A stretch of 64,000 nucleotides of DNA from Phycisphaerae bacterium (GTDB lineage Bacteria; Planctomycetota; Phycisphaerae; Sedimentisphaerales; Anaerobacaceae): positions 1-64,000 of the forward strand of contig JAAYBV010000100.1 of NCBI GenBank assembly GCA_012744475.1, read 5' to 3'. Within the stretch, counting starts at the first letter, position 1. Each line of letters begins with the position of its first letter. The notes under the pieces are model-generated. The model was not told where the DNA came from, made no database searches, and saw nothing but the letters and a program-made list of their open reading frames with translations. Below are positions 34,596-43,895 of the stretch, one piece after another. A program made the translations under genes and the position numbers.

Positions 34596-35651
34596 GTGCT
34601 ATTGGATTCAATCCTCGGCATGTTCAGTATGGATATGGGTATCGACCTGGGTACCTGTTCCACCCTGGTATGCGTCCGGGACAAGGGCATCGTTCTGAAC
34701 GAACCGTCCGTGGTCGCGGTCCGTAAAGGGACCAATATCGTTCTGAACGACGGGGAAGCGGTCGGCCTGGTGGCCCGTGAGATGCTCGGCAAGACTCCCG
34801 GCTCGATCAGCGCCATCCGTCCCCTCAAGGACGGGGTCATCAGCGACTTCGAAGTCACCGAGGCGATGCTGAGCTACTTCATCCGAAAGGTCCACGGCCG
34901 GGGCGGCCTGGTGCGTCCCCGTGTGGTCATCGCGGTCCCGAGCGGCATCACGGCCGTCGAGCGTCGCGCCGTGGTCGACAGCGCTGAGCGTGCGGGGGCC
35001 CGCAAGGTCTACCTGGTGGATGAGCCTATGGCGGCCGGGATCGGGGCGGGCCTTCCCATCACCGAACCGACTGCCTCGATGATCGTCGACATCGGAGGCG
35101 GAACCACGGAAGTGGCCATCATGAGCCTGGCCGACATCGCCACTGCCGAGTCGATCCGCATCGGCGGCGACGACATGGACGAGGCGGTGATCAACCATCT
35201 CAAGAAAACCTACAACCTCCTGATCGGCGAGGCGAGAGCCGAAAAGGTCAAGATCGCCATCGGCTCGGCCGCCCCACTGAGCGAAGAGCTGACGATGGAG
35301 ATCGCCGGACGAGACACCATCTCGGGCCTGCCCAGGAAGATCGTCATCACCAGCGAGGAGATTCGCGAGGCCCTGAAGGACCCCATCACCGCGATCATCG
35401 ACGCGGTGACGGCTACGCTGGAGAAGGCCGAGCCGGAACTGGCGGCCGACCTGATCGAGAACGGAATCCATATCTGCGGCGGGGGCTCCTGCCTGCGCGG
35501 GCTGGACATCGTTCTGACCAACGCCACCGGACTGAAGGTCCACACCGTTGAGGATCCGCTCAGTTGCGTGGCCAGAGGCACGAGCGTCTATCTCGAAAAC
35601 CTGGAGATCTGGAAGGACACGATGGATCACAGCGAACGAGGATGGGAGTAG
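34596..35651 (+). CDS. mreB: Rod-shape-determining actin homolog MreB
   Basis: The 351-residue protein starts at GTG 34596 with AAAGGAG 7 bases upstream. The actin-fold signatures are all present: phosphate-1 MGIDLGTCSTLVCVRDKG, the connect segment VVIAVPSGITAVERRAVVDSA, phosphate-2 IVDIGGGTTEVAIMSL, and the adenosine motif ICGGGSCLRGLD. It polymerises under the membrane and guides lateral wall synthesis. It is followed by mreC, mreD and mrdA, the classical order. Confidence 0.97.
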   Translation: MLLDSILGMFSMDMGIDLGTCSTLVCVRDKGIVLNEPSVVAVRKGTNIVLNDGEAVGLVAREMLGKTPGSISAIRPLKDGVISDFEVTEAMLSYFIRKVHGRGGLVRPRVVIAVPSGITAVERRAVVDSAERAGARKVYLVDEPMAAGIGAGLPITEPTASMIVDIGGGTTEVAIMSLADIATAESIRIGGDDMDEAVINHLKKTYNLLIGEARAEKVKIAIGSAAPLSEELTMEIAGRDTISGLPRKIVITSEEIREALKDPITAIIDAVTATLEKAEPELAADLIENGIHICGGGSCLRGLDIVLTNATGLKVHTVEDPLSCVARGTSVYLENLEIWKDTMDHSERGWE

Positions 35652-35729
35652 CCTCGTAGTGGTATCGGTTTCCCTCCATGGGCTGGGGTTTCTTCGGGGC
35701 TGTTCACAGCCCCCAATGAGTCGAGCGTT

Positions 35730-36590
35730 ATGAAAAACAAGTGGGTCAAGACATCCAAGCGAATGATGTTCCTCTACCTCACGCTGGGAGGCTTGATCTT
35801 TCTCTTTTCGCCGGCGCATCTGACGGGCAAGCTCCAGTTGGCCTATGCGCGCGTCTTCAGTTGGCCTCTGTCGACGGGCCGACAGTTGACGCTCGCCTCT
35901 CGAACCGCCCTGCCGGCCGAGGTGAGCAGTCCGAGCGACTACGCGCAGGCCATCGAGGTCCATCGGCAGTTGCAGGACAGACTGGCGAGTCTGGAGACCC
36001 AGCACCGCAAGTTGCAGAATCATCTGGCCAACCGCGAAGCCCAGTTGCAGGAGGCGCAGCGCAAGATCGACGAACTGGCCCGTCTTCGGACGGTCCCAGA
36101 GTGGGGCCGCATGCGATTCCAGCAGGCCGGCATCATCTCCGTCAGCGGGCAGGGCCAGAGCGAACTGATTGTGGACCGAGGGCAGCAGGACAGCCTGGTG
36201 GTCGGGCAGTACGTGCTGGGTGACCTGAGCATGATCGGAATCGTGTCGGACGTCTCGCCGCAGACGGCGAGGATCAAGCTGATCACCGATCCGACGTCGA
36301 GGATCCCGGTTCGTCTGGCCGAACTGGACGCCGGCGGCGTCATGCAAGGCACGGGGTCTGGAATGGCCGAGATCGCCAACGTTGACACCAAGCGAAAGAC
36401 GCCGCGGGCGGGCGAGCGTGTGTATGCGGTGAAGACGCCGGGATTCCCAGGTGTCCCGATCGTCGTGGCCGAGGTGGTCGATTCGCGCCGCGATCCGGAC
36501 AACCCGATACTGTGGACCATCCGGGTCAAGCCGGTCTGTGATATCGCCAGCCTGACGGACGTGGCTGTCATCATCTCCGACAGGCCATGA
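35730..36590 (+). CDS. mreC: Rod-shape-determining protein MreC
   Basis: The 286-residue protein has an N-terminal membrane helix (RMMFLYLTLGGLIFLFSPAHLTG), a coiled coil at about 70-115 (VHRQLQDRLASLETQHRKLQNHL) and two periplasmic beta-barrel halves (AGIISVSGQGQSELIVDRGQQDSLVVGQYVL, then IGIVSDVSPQTARIKLITDPTSRIPVRL). This is the MreC layout. It bridges MreB/MreD and the PBP2 elongasome in the periplasm. It begins 78 bases after mreB with a weak ribosome site. Confidence 0.92.
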   Translation: MKNKWVKTSKRMMFLYLTLGGLIFLFSPAHLTGKLQLAYARVFSWPLSTGRQLTLASRTALPAEVSSPSDYAQAIEVHRQLQDRLASLETQHRKLQNHLANREAQLQEAQRKIDELARLRTVPEWGRMRFQQAGIISVSGQGQSELIVDRGQQDSLVVGQYVLGDLSMIGIVSDVSPQTARIKLITDPTSRIPVRLAELDAGGVMQGTGSGMAEIANVDTKRKTPRAGERVYAVKTPGFPGVPIVVAEVVDSRRDPDNPILWTIRVKPVCDIASLTDVAVIISDRP

Positions 36591-36643
36591 TTCCTGACGC
36601 TTCCAACACAACCCCGACGTCGACCAGCGAGAGGTGCGACTGA

Positions 36644-37171
36644 ATGCGTTGGTTTCGGTTTGCGGTGCTTGTTCTGGTGGCAGCCATCCTGCAAACGACG
36701 TTCGTGGATATGGTCTGGATCCTCAACGCCAACATCAAGCCCGATCTGCTGCTGATCCTTCTGGTGTTCTTCGCGGTGCGATGCGAGCCGACCGACGCCG
36801 TGATCGCGTCGTTCGCCATCGGCTTCGCCGCCGACCTGGCCAGCCCGGCCACGGGGTTCATGGGACCGAGGATCATCAGCTTCGGCGTGTTTGGGACCCT
36901 GTTGAACGATCTGCACAACGTGATCTCGATCCGGCGGCTGCCTTACCAGGCGGCCGCCATCTTCGTCATGGGCATCGTCACCGCGATTGCCAGCCATCTG
37001 CTGGCCTATCTGCGGGCCGAGCCGGCCGCGTTCAGCGTCGCCCGACAGTGCTTCTGGCAGCCGGCCCTTTCGGCGATCATCGGGCCTTTTCTATTCTTGC
37101 CCTTAGCCTGGCTGATGCGCATGGACAGGTTGAGGCGCAGGCGTCACGCATCCGTGGCAAGGACAAGATGA
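36644..37171 (+). CDS. mreD: Rod-shape-determining membrane protein MreD
   Basis: The 175-residue protein starts at ATG 36644 with GAGAGGTG upstream. It is hydrophobic with five or six predicted helices. MRWFRFAVLVLVAAILQTTFVDM at the N terminus and IKPDLLLILLVFFAVRCEPTDAVIASFAIGFAADLASPATGFMG in the middle match MreD. The position between mreC and mrdA confirms the call. Confidence 0.88.
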   Translation: MRWFRFAVLVLVAAILQTTFVDMVWILNANIKPDLLLILLVFFAVRCEPTDAVIASFAIGFAADLASPATGFMGPRIISFGVFGTLLNDLHNVISIRRLPYQAAAIFVMGIVTAIASHLLAYLRAEPAAFSVARQCFWQPALSAIIGPFLFLPLAWLMRMDRLRRRRHASVARTR

Positions 37172-37205
37172 AGCCGCCACCGGCCTGACGCAAGCGAGTA
37201 AGGTT

Positions 37206-39419
37206 ATGTCCGCACGACGAGACTATCAACCGTTTGGAATGTCGAATCGAGTCGGCATGTACGACAGACGGGTCAAGATATTCATTGCGGTGAGTCTGTC
37301 GTTACTGTTGATCTGCGTGCTGCGGCTGGCACAGATGCAGTTGCTCGCCAGCTCCTCCCTCCAGGACGAGATCGCCGCACTGAAGCTGCAGCGCGGCAGG
37401 TCCAGGCAGCTCAACACCCTTCGCGGCCAGATCCTCGACCGACACGGCAACGTCCTGGCCACCGACAGCCCCCAGTTCCAGATCGCCATCGACTACCGTC
37501 TGACTCGCTTCTGGGACGACCGCATCGTTGAGGCCATGAGACTGCTCGCCAGGGACAAGACCGCCAACCCATCCCTGTACGACCTCGAAGAAGAGATCGA
37601 GACCAAGCGGAGCGATCTGCGGCGCATCATCCACGATTGCAGCGCGTTCGGCGCCAGCGCCACCGACATAGAGAGTCGAATCAGGGAACTCAACGATACC
37701 AGATGGGATTTTCGAACCTTCATCGCCTGGTACCGCAGCGGGCCCGACCCCAACCTCATTGCCCGCTACCAGGGGCGTGTCAACAGCATCCCCCTGTCCG
37801 AGGCGCAAGCCGACTTCGAGCGACGTTTCCCCGACCGAACCGAGAGGCTCAAGCGCATCGTCCGCGTCGACGATCTCGCCGGCCTGTATGGCAGCCAGCC
37901 ACTGCTCGACCTCAAGAGCGAAGACGACATCTTCGCCGCCCAGATCGAGTTCATGGACATCAACGACGTGAGCGTGGTCCCCAAGGGCCAGCGGCAGTAC
38001 CCGTATGGCTCCGTCGCCGCCCAGACGATCGGCTGGGTCGGGCCGGCCACCCGGGACGACGACAAAGAGCTGTTCAAGCACGACCGCCTGGCCAAGTATC
38101 TCGAAGGCGAGGTCTGCGGCCGCCGGCCGGGCGTCGAGTACGTCTGCGAGGCCATCCTGCGAGGCCGGCGAGGAGAGCTGGTCTACGACATCGACCGCAA
38201 GCTCATCCGCCAAAGCGAGACGGTCTTTGGACAGGACGTCCAACTGACCCTCGACATCAAACTCCAGCAACGCATCGAGAACTACCTCACCGACCGCACG
38301 CTCAACCCCAACTACTCAGCCCCGTCGGCAGTCGTGGTGATCGAGATCCGTTCCGGTGACATCCTGGCCCTGGTCTCGACCCCCACGTACGACCTCAACC
38401 ACGTTCGTTATGACTATGGCACATTACGCAATGACCCGAACGAGCCACTGTGGAACCGGGCGATCAGCCAGCAGTATCTGCCCGGCTCGTCCGTCAAGCC
38501 CATCATCCTGGTCGCCGGACTCGAGGAAAAGGTTGTCGCCGCCGACGAGATCATCCATTGCCCCTCGGCGGCGCCGCCTCAGGGCTGGCCCCGCTGCTTG
38601 ATCTACAGGGACCATCATGTCGGCCACGACACCAAATGGGACAACAACGGCCGCAACGCACTCAAGGGAAGCTGCAACATCTACTTCTCGCGTCTGGCCG
38701 ACCGGATCGAACCGGAAGTGCTCCAGCGGTGGCTCTATCTTTTCGGCTACGGGCACGAAGTGCCGCTGAATTACCCGCCTGTGGAGTCGGACGAGATCAG
38801 GCCACGTCAGTTGATCCAGGCCCAGGGTCAGATCAGCAGCACGCGGATTCCGGCAGGGACACAGATCGATTCGCTGGCGCAGATCCCTCCTCTTACCAAG
38901 GGCAACCGAAGACTGTTCGGCATCGGGCAAGGCAACCTCTGGGCCAGCCCGCTCCAGGTGGCCAACTCCTTCGCTACGCTCGCGCGCGGCGGTCTTGCCC
39001 GCCCGGCGCGCCTGTTTCTGCAGCCCGAAACACCCGGACGGCTCGAAGAAGCCGTCGATCTGAACATCTCGCCCGAGACCTTGCAGGTGGTCTACGATGG
39101 CATGGACGCCGTCGTCAACGAGGCTGGAGGCAGCGCACACAACGCGTTCCGACCGAGCGGCCTGGTGGCACAAGGTGTGAAGGTCCTGGGCAAGACCGGA
39201 TCGACGGAAAAGCCGTACAACGCATGGTTTGCCGGTTTCGCCGAGGACAACGACGGCGCCAAGATCGCCATCGCCGTCCTCATCGAAGGCGGCCAGCACG
39301 GTTCGAGCGATGCGGCCCCCCTCGCGCGGGACGTCATCCAGTTCTGCGTCGATGCCGGTTACGTGGGAAAGCCATCGGACCTGACGATTCCGATCCGCGC
39401 CGACGCCATCGGCCGCTAG
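37206..39419 (+). CDS. mrdA: Penicillin-binding protein 2 (elongation-specific transpeptidase)
   Basis: This 737-residue class B PBP has an N-terminal anchor (IFIAVSLSLLLICVLRLAQMQLL) and a dimerisation domain starting LRGQILDRHGNVLATDSPQFQIAIDY. The transpeptidase domain has S428 in the SxxK motif (LPGSSVKPII), the SxN motif in GSCNIYFSRL, and KTG in LGKTGSTEKPYNAWFAG. The pedestal region is about 100 residues longer than common PBP2s, with a helical insert (LYDLEEEIETKRSDLRRIIHD to FIAWYRSGPDPNLIARY). It is the last gene of the mre operon; its stop overlaps the convergent glycosyltransferase stop by 4 bases. Confidence 0.93.
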   Translation: MSARRDYQPFGMSNRVGMYDRRVKIFIAVSLSLLLICVLRLAQMQLLASSSLQDEIAALKLQRGRSRQLNTLRGQILDRHGNVLATDSPQFQIAIDYRLTRFWDDRIVEAMRLLARDKTANPSLYDLEEEIETKRSDLRRIIHDCSAFGASATDIESRIRELNDTRWDFRTFIAWYRSGPDPNLIARYQGRVNSIPLSEAQADFERRFPDRTERLKRIVRVDDLAGLYGSQPLLDLKSEDDIFAAQIEFMDINDVSVVPKGQRQYPYGSVAAQTIGWVGPATRDDDKELFKHDRLAKYLEGEVCGRRPGVEYVCEAILRGRRGELVYDIDRKLIRQSETVFGQDVQLTLDIKLQQRIENYLTDRTLNPNYSAPSAVVVIEIRSGDILALVSTPTYDLNHVRYDYGTLRNDPNEPLWNRAISQQYLPGSSVKPIILVAGLEEKVVAADEIIHCPSAAPPQGWPRCLIYRDHHVGHDTKWDNNGRNALKGSCNIYFSRLADRIEPEVLQRWLYLFGYGHEVPLNYPPVESDEIRPRQLIQAQGQISSTRIPAGTQIDSLAQIPPLTKGNRRLFGIGQGNLWASPLQVANSFATLARGGLARPARLFLQPETPGRLEEAVDLNISPETLQVVYDGMDAVVNEAGGSAHNAFRPSGLVAQGVKVLGKTGSTEKPYNAWFAGFAEDNDGAKIAIAVLIEGGQHGSSDAAPLARDVIQFCVDAGYVGKPSDLTIPIRADAIGR

Positions 39420-40540
39420 CAGCCGGACGCGACCGGCTCGGCCGCACCTGGACTTCGAGCGGACGCCGGCACGATACTCAGCGGGCGGGCCAGATGTCCC
39501 AGCACTCCTTCCAGCACGTCGAAGAACCCCTCGTTGTCGGGCCATAGAATGCGGTCGTCGTGCGGCATCGGCTCATCAAGCCGGCCGAGGAAACGACCCA
39601 GCGTCGCCTCGTCCAGTCGCCGAGCCGACTGGCCCAGGCCGAGCTGGTCGATGTAATGCGCGTTGATCGTCTGCTCGTACTGCCCAGGTAAAGGCAGAAT
39701 GAGCATCTTCTTCCTCAGGTACATGCACTCGCTAATCAGCGACAATCCTGCCGAGGCCACCACACCCCGCGCCGACGCCAGGTCTTCGAGAAAACCTTCC
39801 GTCGATGCCCGCTTGAACACGCAGTTGCCGACCCTGAACTTCCTATCGAAGCCGTAGACGTAGAACAACTGATCGGGGAACCTCCTGAGCACGGCTCGAA
39901 GGCGCGACTCCTCGGTCCCGGTCGTCCAGTAAACGATCACGTGCCCGCCATCGGACGCCGTCAGCTTCATCACCGCCGGGCGGACGATCGGCGGCGCCAG
40001 AATCGCCCGATCCGTCTTCAGAGGAGCTTTGAAGAAATTGGGCACCACGTACGTCGCCGCCCGGATACCGACACACCGGGTTACTGCGGTGGCGCTGGCC
40101 CGTGACACAATGTGCCGCCAGCGATGCTGCAACCGGCAGACCGTCAGGATGTGCTCGTTATCGAGGCTGATAAACGGAACGCGATGGCGCCAGGCCCACC
40201 AGCCGGTGAACGGCTCGAAATCCGTCACGACCAGATCGGGATCGAACGGCTCGAACGCGTACTTGAATAGCCGGTGGTTGCCGCTGTGGGATTGCATCGA
40301 CTTCAGCAGGTTTCGCAGAAACGTCCGCGGGGCATCGATGCGGCCCCGGCGATAAGTGAAAGACAAGCCGAAGATCTCCCGGACCCGCTCGCCATAGATC
40401 GACCGCAGATAGAGCAAGGCCTTGTGCGAGGCCACGAACATCACCTCGTGACCCGCATCGAGAAACCGCTGGCCGATCAGATGCGCCCGGCTGCTGTGGC
40501 CGAACCCCTCTCCCGCCACCGCATAGATGATCCTGGCCAT
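39416..40540 (-). CDS. MurG-like / GT1-type glycosyltransferase
   Basis: The 374-residue protein starts at ATG 40540 with GAGGG upstream; the frame's extension to 40639 is rejected. The N-terminal GT-B Rossmann domain begins MARIIYAVAGEGFGHSSRAHLIGQRFLDAGHEVMFVAS. The C-terminal nucleotide-binding domain has ARGVVASAGLSLISECMYLRKKMLILPLPGQYEQTINAHYIDQLGLG, the donor-site pattern of MurG/UGT-like enzymes. It lies downstream of ftsI in the dcw segment but is not MurG by length or N-terminal motif. It may modify a cell-wall or surface glycan; donor and acceptor unknown. Confidence 0.82.
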   Translation of the reverse strand: MARIIYAVAGEGFGHSSRAHLIGQRFLDAGHEVMFVASHKALLYLRSIYGERVREIFGLSFTYRRGRIDAPRTFLRNLLKSMQSHSGNHRLFKYAFEPFDPDLVVTDFEPFTGWWAWRHRVPFISLDNEHILTVCRLQHRWRHIVSRASATAVTRCVGIRAATYVVPNFFKAPLKTDRAILAPPIVRPAVMKLTASDGGHVIVYWTTGTEESRLRAVLRRFPDQLFYVYGFDRKFRVGNCVFKRASTEGFLEDLASARGVVASAGLSLISECMYLRKKMLILPLPGQYEQTINAHYIDQLGLGQSARRLDEATLGRFLGRLDEPMPHDDRILWPDNEGFFDVLEGVLGHLARPLSIVPASARSPGAAEPVASGC

Positions 40541-40686
40541 CCCTCGATCTGCTCCTGTCCGTCGACGGCCGCCCCGACCCCATGCCAGAGACCCTGAACC
40601 GCCGGTGCTCAGTGTACCACAACTGCCCGGCAACGCCACCCCGGCAACCGCGAAATGTCATGGCTACGGACGCAATGAGGTGAGGT

Positions 40687-42486
40687 TCAGCGGGCGCGGG
40701 CGACGGTCTCAGAGGGAGTGGGTTTTGGGGGGCCTTCGAGGTAGGTCAGGGTGCGTTCGATGATCGCGCCGGCCACAGGGGCCGCGATGGTGCCGCCGGT
40801 ATAGCCCTTGCGGAGGGCGTAGTTGGGCCGCCGGAAGGAGACGAGCACGACGATTCGCGGGTCCTCGGCCGGTGCGCCGCCCATGAAGGAGGCCACATAG
40901 GCACGTTCCTCGTAGCCCCGGCCATCCTTCTTGGCCAATTGAGCGGTGCCGGTCTTGCCGAAGACCTGCCATCTTTCGAGCTTGGCTCTCTTGCCCGTCC
41001 CGTCGTTGACCACGGCGGTCATGGCGTCCTGGACGATCCACCTGGCCACTTCGGGCTTGATGATATACCCGACGCGAAGCGCGGGAGGCCGGATGTCAAC
41101 CACCGAGCCATCGGGCTTGACCACCGCCTTGATCGCGTGCGGGCGGATCAGACGGCCTCCGTTTGCCAGCATACACAGGGCCCGAAGGAGCTGAATGGCG
41201 GTAACCGAGATCTCCTGGCCGAACGGGATACGCGTAACGCTGTAGCCGGTCCATTCCGAGGGCGGTCGCAACAAGCCCTCCGCCTCACCAGGCAGGTCAA
41301 TGCCCACCTTCTTGCCGAATCCGAACAAAGTCAGGCCTTCATAGAGCCGCTCAGCGCCTACCCGCTGGCCGACCTTGGCCATCCCGATATTGCTGGAATT
41401 CTGGATGATTTCGCGAAGAGTCAGATCGCCGAAACCCTGGCGGTACTCGCCGATGTGGCCGAATCCCCGTCCCGAGTAGTGACCGTTCTCGCAGAAGATC
41501 GTCTCGTGCGTATTGACCGCTCCGGTATCGAGGGCAATCGAGGCGGTAAACGGTTTGATGATGCTGCCCGGCTCGTACTGATCGGTGAGGACCCGATTGA
41601 GGAAGTTGTTTGGATCGGTGCGGCTGAAATTCTCCGGTTCAAAATCCGGCAACGAAACCATCGCCAGGATGGCCCCCGAGCGCGGGTCGGCCACCACTGC
41701 CAGGCCGGCCTCGGCTTCGAAGGCCTTGTACTGCTTGAGCAACTCTTCCCGGACGAACTGCTGGATCGTGGCGTCGATCGTCAGGATGATGCCGTCGCCG
41801 TTGACGGGCATGCCGTTGTCGCCGCTCTTCTGCTCGACGCAGAACGACAGCGGGCGACGGTGCACATCGACGAAGAAGACGTGCCGGGCCCCCTCCCCGC
41901 GCAGTTCGCGGTCGAATTCGTATTCGATGCCGCCGAGCCCGCGATTGTCCACACTGGTGTAGCCGACCACATGCGCGGCCAGCCGGCCCATCGGATAGTG
42001 TCGCTGCCAACCATACTCGATGCCGATGCCCTCAATGGCCCGCGCCGACTCGGCCTGTTCCGCTTCGACTCCGACGGCAACGGGCGCGTAGCGGGAGCCG
42101 GCACGATCCAGGATCATCTTGCAGATTTCGTGGGCAGGCAGATCGAGAACCGACGCCAGAGAGTTGGCCGTCTCCTTGGGGTCCTGGATGATTCGCGGAT
42201 CGGCGAAGACGGTGCGAATCTGATTGCTGGCCGCCAGCACGCGTCCTCGACAATCCAGGATCGCGCCGCGCTGAGGTTCCAGAGGCAAATAGGCGCATTG
42301 CTGTCGCAGACTCAACTGGGCGTAGTGGTCGGCCGATGCGTATTGCAGATGGTAGCACCGCCAGCCCAGACCCAGGAAGGCGCAGAGGATCAGCACGCCG
42401 AACACGCTGATGGCGATCCGCTCGCGTCGCGCATCGGTGCTGTCGGCTGTGGCGAGCGCCGCCTTGCCGGCCTCTTTCGTTCCCAT
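40687..42486 (-). CDS. ftsI: Division-specific transpeptidase FtsI (PBP3)
   Basis: The 599-residue class B PBP starts at ATG 42486. It has a membrane anchor (IAISVFGVLILCAFLGLGWRCYHL), a dimerisation domain (PQRGAILDCRGRVLAASNQIRTVFADP), S308 in the SxxK motif (EPGSIIKPF, the same position as E. coli S307), the SxN motif in QNSSNIGMAKV and KTG in FGKTGTAQLAKKDG. It forms septal peptidoglycan cross-links. It follows ftsL-like by 69 bases. There is no PASTA domain. Confidence 0.94.
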   Translation of the reverse strand: MGTKEAGKAALATADSTDARRERIAISVFGVLILCAFLGLGWRCYHLQYASADHYAQLSLRQQCAYLPLEPQRGAILDCRGRVLAASNQIRTVFADPRIIQDPKETANSLASVLDLPAHEICKMILDRAGSRYAPVAVGVEAEQAESARAIEGIGIEYGWQRHYPMGRLAAHVVGYTSVDNRGLGGIEYEFDRELRGEGARHVFFVDVHRRPLSFCVEQKSGDNGMPVNGDGIILTIDATIQQFVREELLKQYKAFEAEAGLAVVADPRSGAILAMVSLPDFEPENFSRTDPNNFLNRVLTDQYEPGSIIKPFTASIALDTGAVNTHETIFCENGHYSGRGFGHIGEYRQGFGDLTLREIIQNSSNIGMAKVGQRVGAERLYEGLTLFGFGKKVGIDLPGEAEGLLRPPSEWTGYSVTRIPFGQEISVTAIQLLRALCMLANGGRLIRPHAIKAVVKPDGSVVDIRPPALRVGYIIKPEVARWIVQDAMTAVVNDGTGKRAKLERWQVFGKTGTAQLAKKDGRGYEERAYVASFMGGAPAEDPRIVVLVSFRRPNYALRKGYTGGTIAAPVAGAIIERTLTYLEGPPKPTPSETVARAR

Positions 42487-42555
42487 CACGTGCAATCCTG
42501 CTGTATTGCCCCCGGCATTCTCACAGGTCCTATCAATCCAATAGGTCCCATCCTC

Positions 42556-42771
42556 CTATTGCCCCAACCGCTGAGACACCGACGCGGGATTCGTCAGCAC
42601 TTCGATCTGGAGCTGTTTGCGCCACAGCTCCTGCTGGAGCCGGCGTTGTTCGGTCGTGCAGGTCCGCAGCGTGTAGAAGGCCCGGCGGTTGGCGCCGCGC
42701 ATGTAGACGGCCAGAATCAGCGTGGCCGCAAAGAAGAAGATGACCAGTGCAAAACACAGTCGAGAAGCCAT
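42556..42771 (-). CDS. ftsL: FtsL-like small division protein
   Basis: The 71-residue protein has an N-terminal membrane helix (LCFALVIFFFAATLILAVYM) and a short coiled coil (RAFYTLRTCTTEQRRLQQELWRKQLQIEVL), ending in a motif like VLTNPASVSQRLG that recalls the FtsL/DivIC tail. Size, topology and position directly before ftsI fit FtsL, which is too divergent for a firm sequence match. Confidence 0.75.
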   Translation of the reverse strand: MASRLCFALVIFFFAATLILAVYMRGANRRAFYTLRTCTTEQRRLQQELWRKQLQIEVLTNPASVSQRLGQ

Positions 42772-42832
42772 AGGTCAGCACCGCCGGGGCCGGGATTCCC
42801 ATGTCGTTCGGAAGACTCTCCGCTTGCCGACC

Positions 42833-43840
42833 TCACTTGGCGGGCATCCTCAGCTTCATCCCAATCACCAGGACAGCATCTTTGCTCTTGAGCGTGTCCG
42901 CATTGAGCTTGATGATTTCTTCCCAACGGGCACCGTTGCCAAGCTGGCCGGCGGCGATCTTCCACAGGCTGTCGCCATCCTGGACGACGTACAGAGGTCC
43001 TTCCGGCTTGCTGCTGGTCTGCTTGACCTCGGCCACATTCTTCTTGCCGATCTGCTCGACCTTCTCGAACAAGGCCGCGGAGAGCTTGCCATCGTCGGCC
43101 TTGCCGACTTCGGGTTTGGCGGCCGGCAGAGGTGGAATCACCAGTGTCTGACCGGCGAAGATCTCGTCGGGCGTCTTCAGGGTGCTGCGATTGGCCTCGA
43201 AGATGCGATTGATATTGACCAGACGGTTGCCCTCTTCGGGTCCATAGGCCTTCTTGGCCACCGTAGCCAGGACATCGCCCGCCTGGACCACGTAGGTCTT
43301 TGCGGGCGCCCCGGCCGCCGGCTTCTGGGGTGGCGTACCGGTGGGCTTGGCCGGCGTCGACTGGACCGCGGCCACCTCGACCGGCGCGGTCCGGCTCGGT
43401 TCGGCCGGAGCCGTCTCCGGCGTAGACGACTCGATCAGCGGGGCCGGTTCCGTTGCCGTTTCCTGGGTCGGCACCGTCTCGATCAGACTCCGGACCACAT
43501 CCTGGATCTTGCCCGATACGCCTCCCACCCAGCCGTCCAACGTATAGATGCGGCGAACTCCACCCGCGTCGGCGACCGGCGTGCTGTCCGTCGACGCCGC
43601 GGGCGATTCCGGTTCACCGGCCGTCTCCGGAAGCGCCACGAGGTCCTCGCCCTCCTGGTCGATCAGGTCATCCCAATCAAGCCGCGCGTCGCCTGCGACA
43701 TCGAGCTTCTCGGTAGTCATCATCTGGGCCGCTTCCGCTTTGGAACGATCGCCGAAATTGGGCAGGCCGTTGATAATGAAGGCGATGACAAAGATGAACA
43801 CCAGTCCCAGGAGCAAGCCGATCTTCGCATCTGACGTCAT
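42833..43840 (-). CDS. Membrane-anchored protein with two LysM peptidoglycan-binding domains
   Basis: The 335-residue protein starts at ATG 43840 with GGAG 8 bases upstream; the longer frame to 43972 is rejected. A helix at about 8-25 (IGLLLGLVFIFVIAFIING) anchors it. A low-complexity Pro/Thr/Ala region spans about 100-200. LysM 1 starts TYVVQAGDVLATVAKKAYG and LysM 2 starts LYVVQDGDSLWKIAAGQLG. It lies between rsmH and ftsL, so it is probably a wall-binding division or septum protein in the dcw operon, in an unusual position for such a gene. Confidence 0.87.
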   Translation of the reverse strand: MTSDAKIGLLLGLVFIFVIAFIINGLPNFGDRSKAEAAQMMTTEKLDVAGDARLDWDDLIDQEGEDLVALPETAGEPESPAASTDSTPVADAGGVRRIYTLDGWVGGVSGKIQDVVRSLIETVPTQETATEPAPLIESSTPETAPAEPSRTAPVEVAAVQSTPAKPTGTPPQKPAAGAPAKTYVVQAGDVLATVAKKAYGPEEGNRLVNINRIFEANRSTLKTPDEIFAGQTLVIPPLPAAKPEVGKADDGKLSAALFEKVEQIGKKNVAEVKQTSSKPEGPLYVVQDGDSLWKIAAGQLGNGARWEEIIKLNADTLKSKDAVLVIGMKLRMPAK

Positions 43841-43895
43841 GGTAGCACTCCGTTTCTCTTTTTCCACTGAACGCGCGGGTGAGGAACCCACCCCG

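Noticed and set aside
40939-42891. A 650-residue plus-strand open frame opposite ftsI
   Set aside because: The ftsI frame has all catalytic motifs; the plus frame has none.
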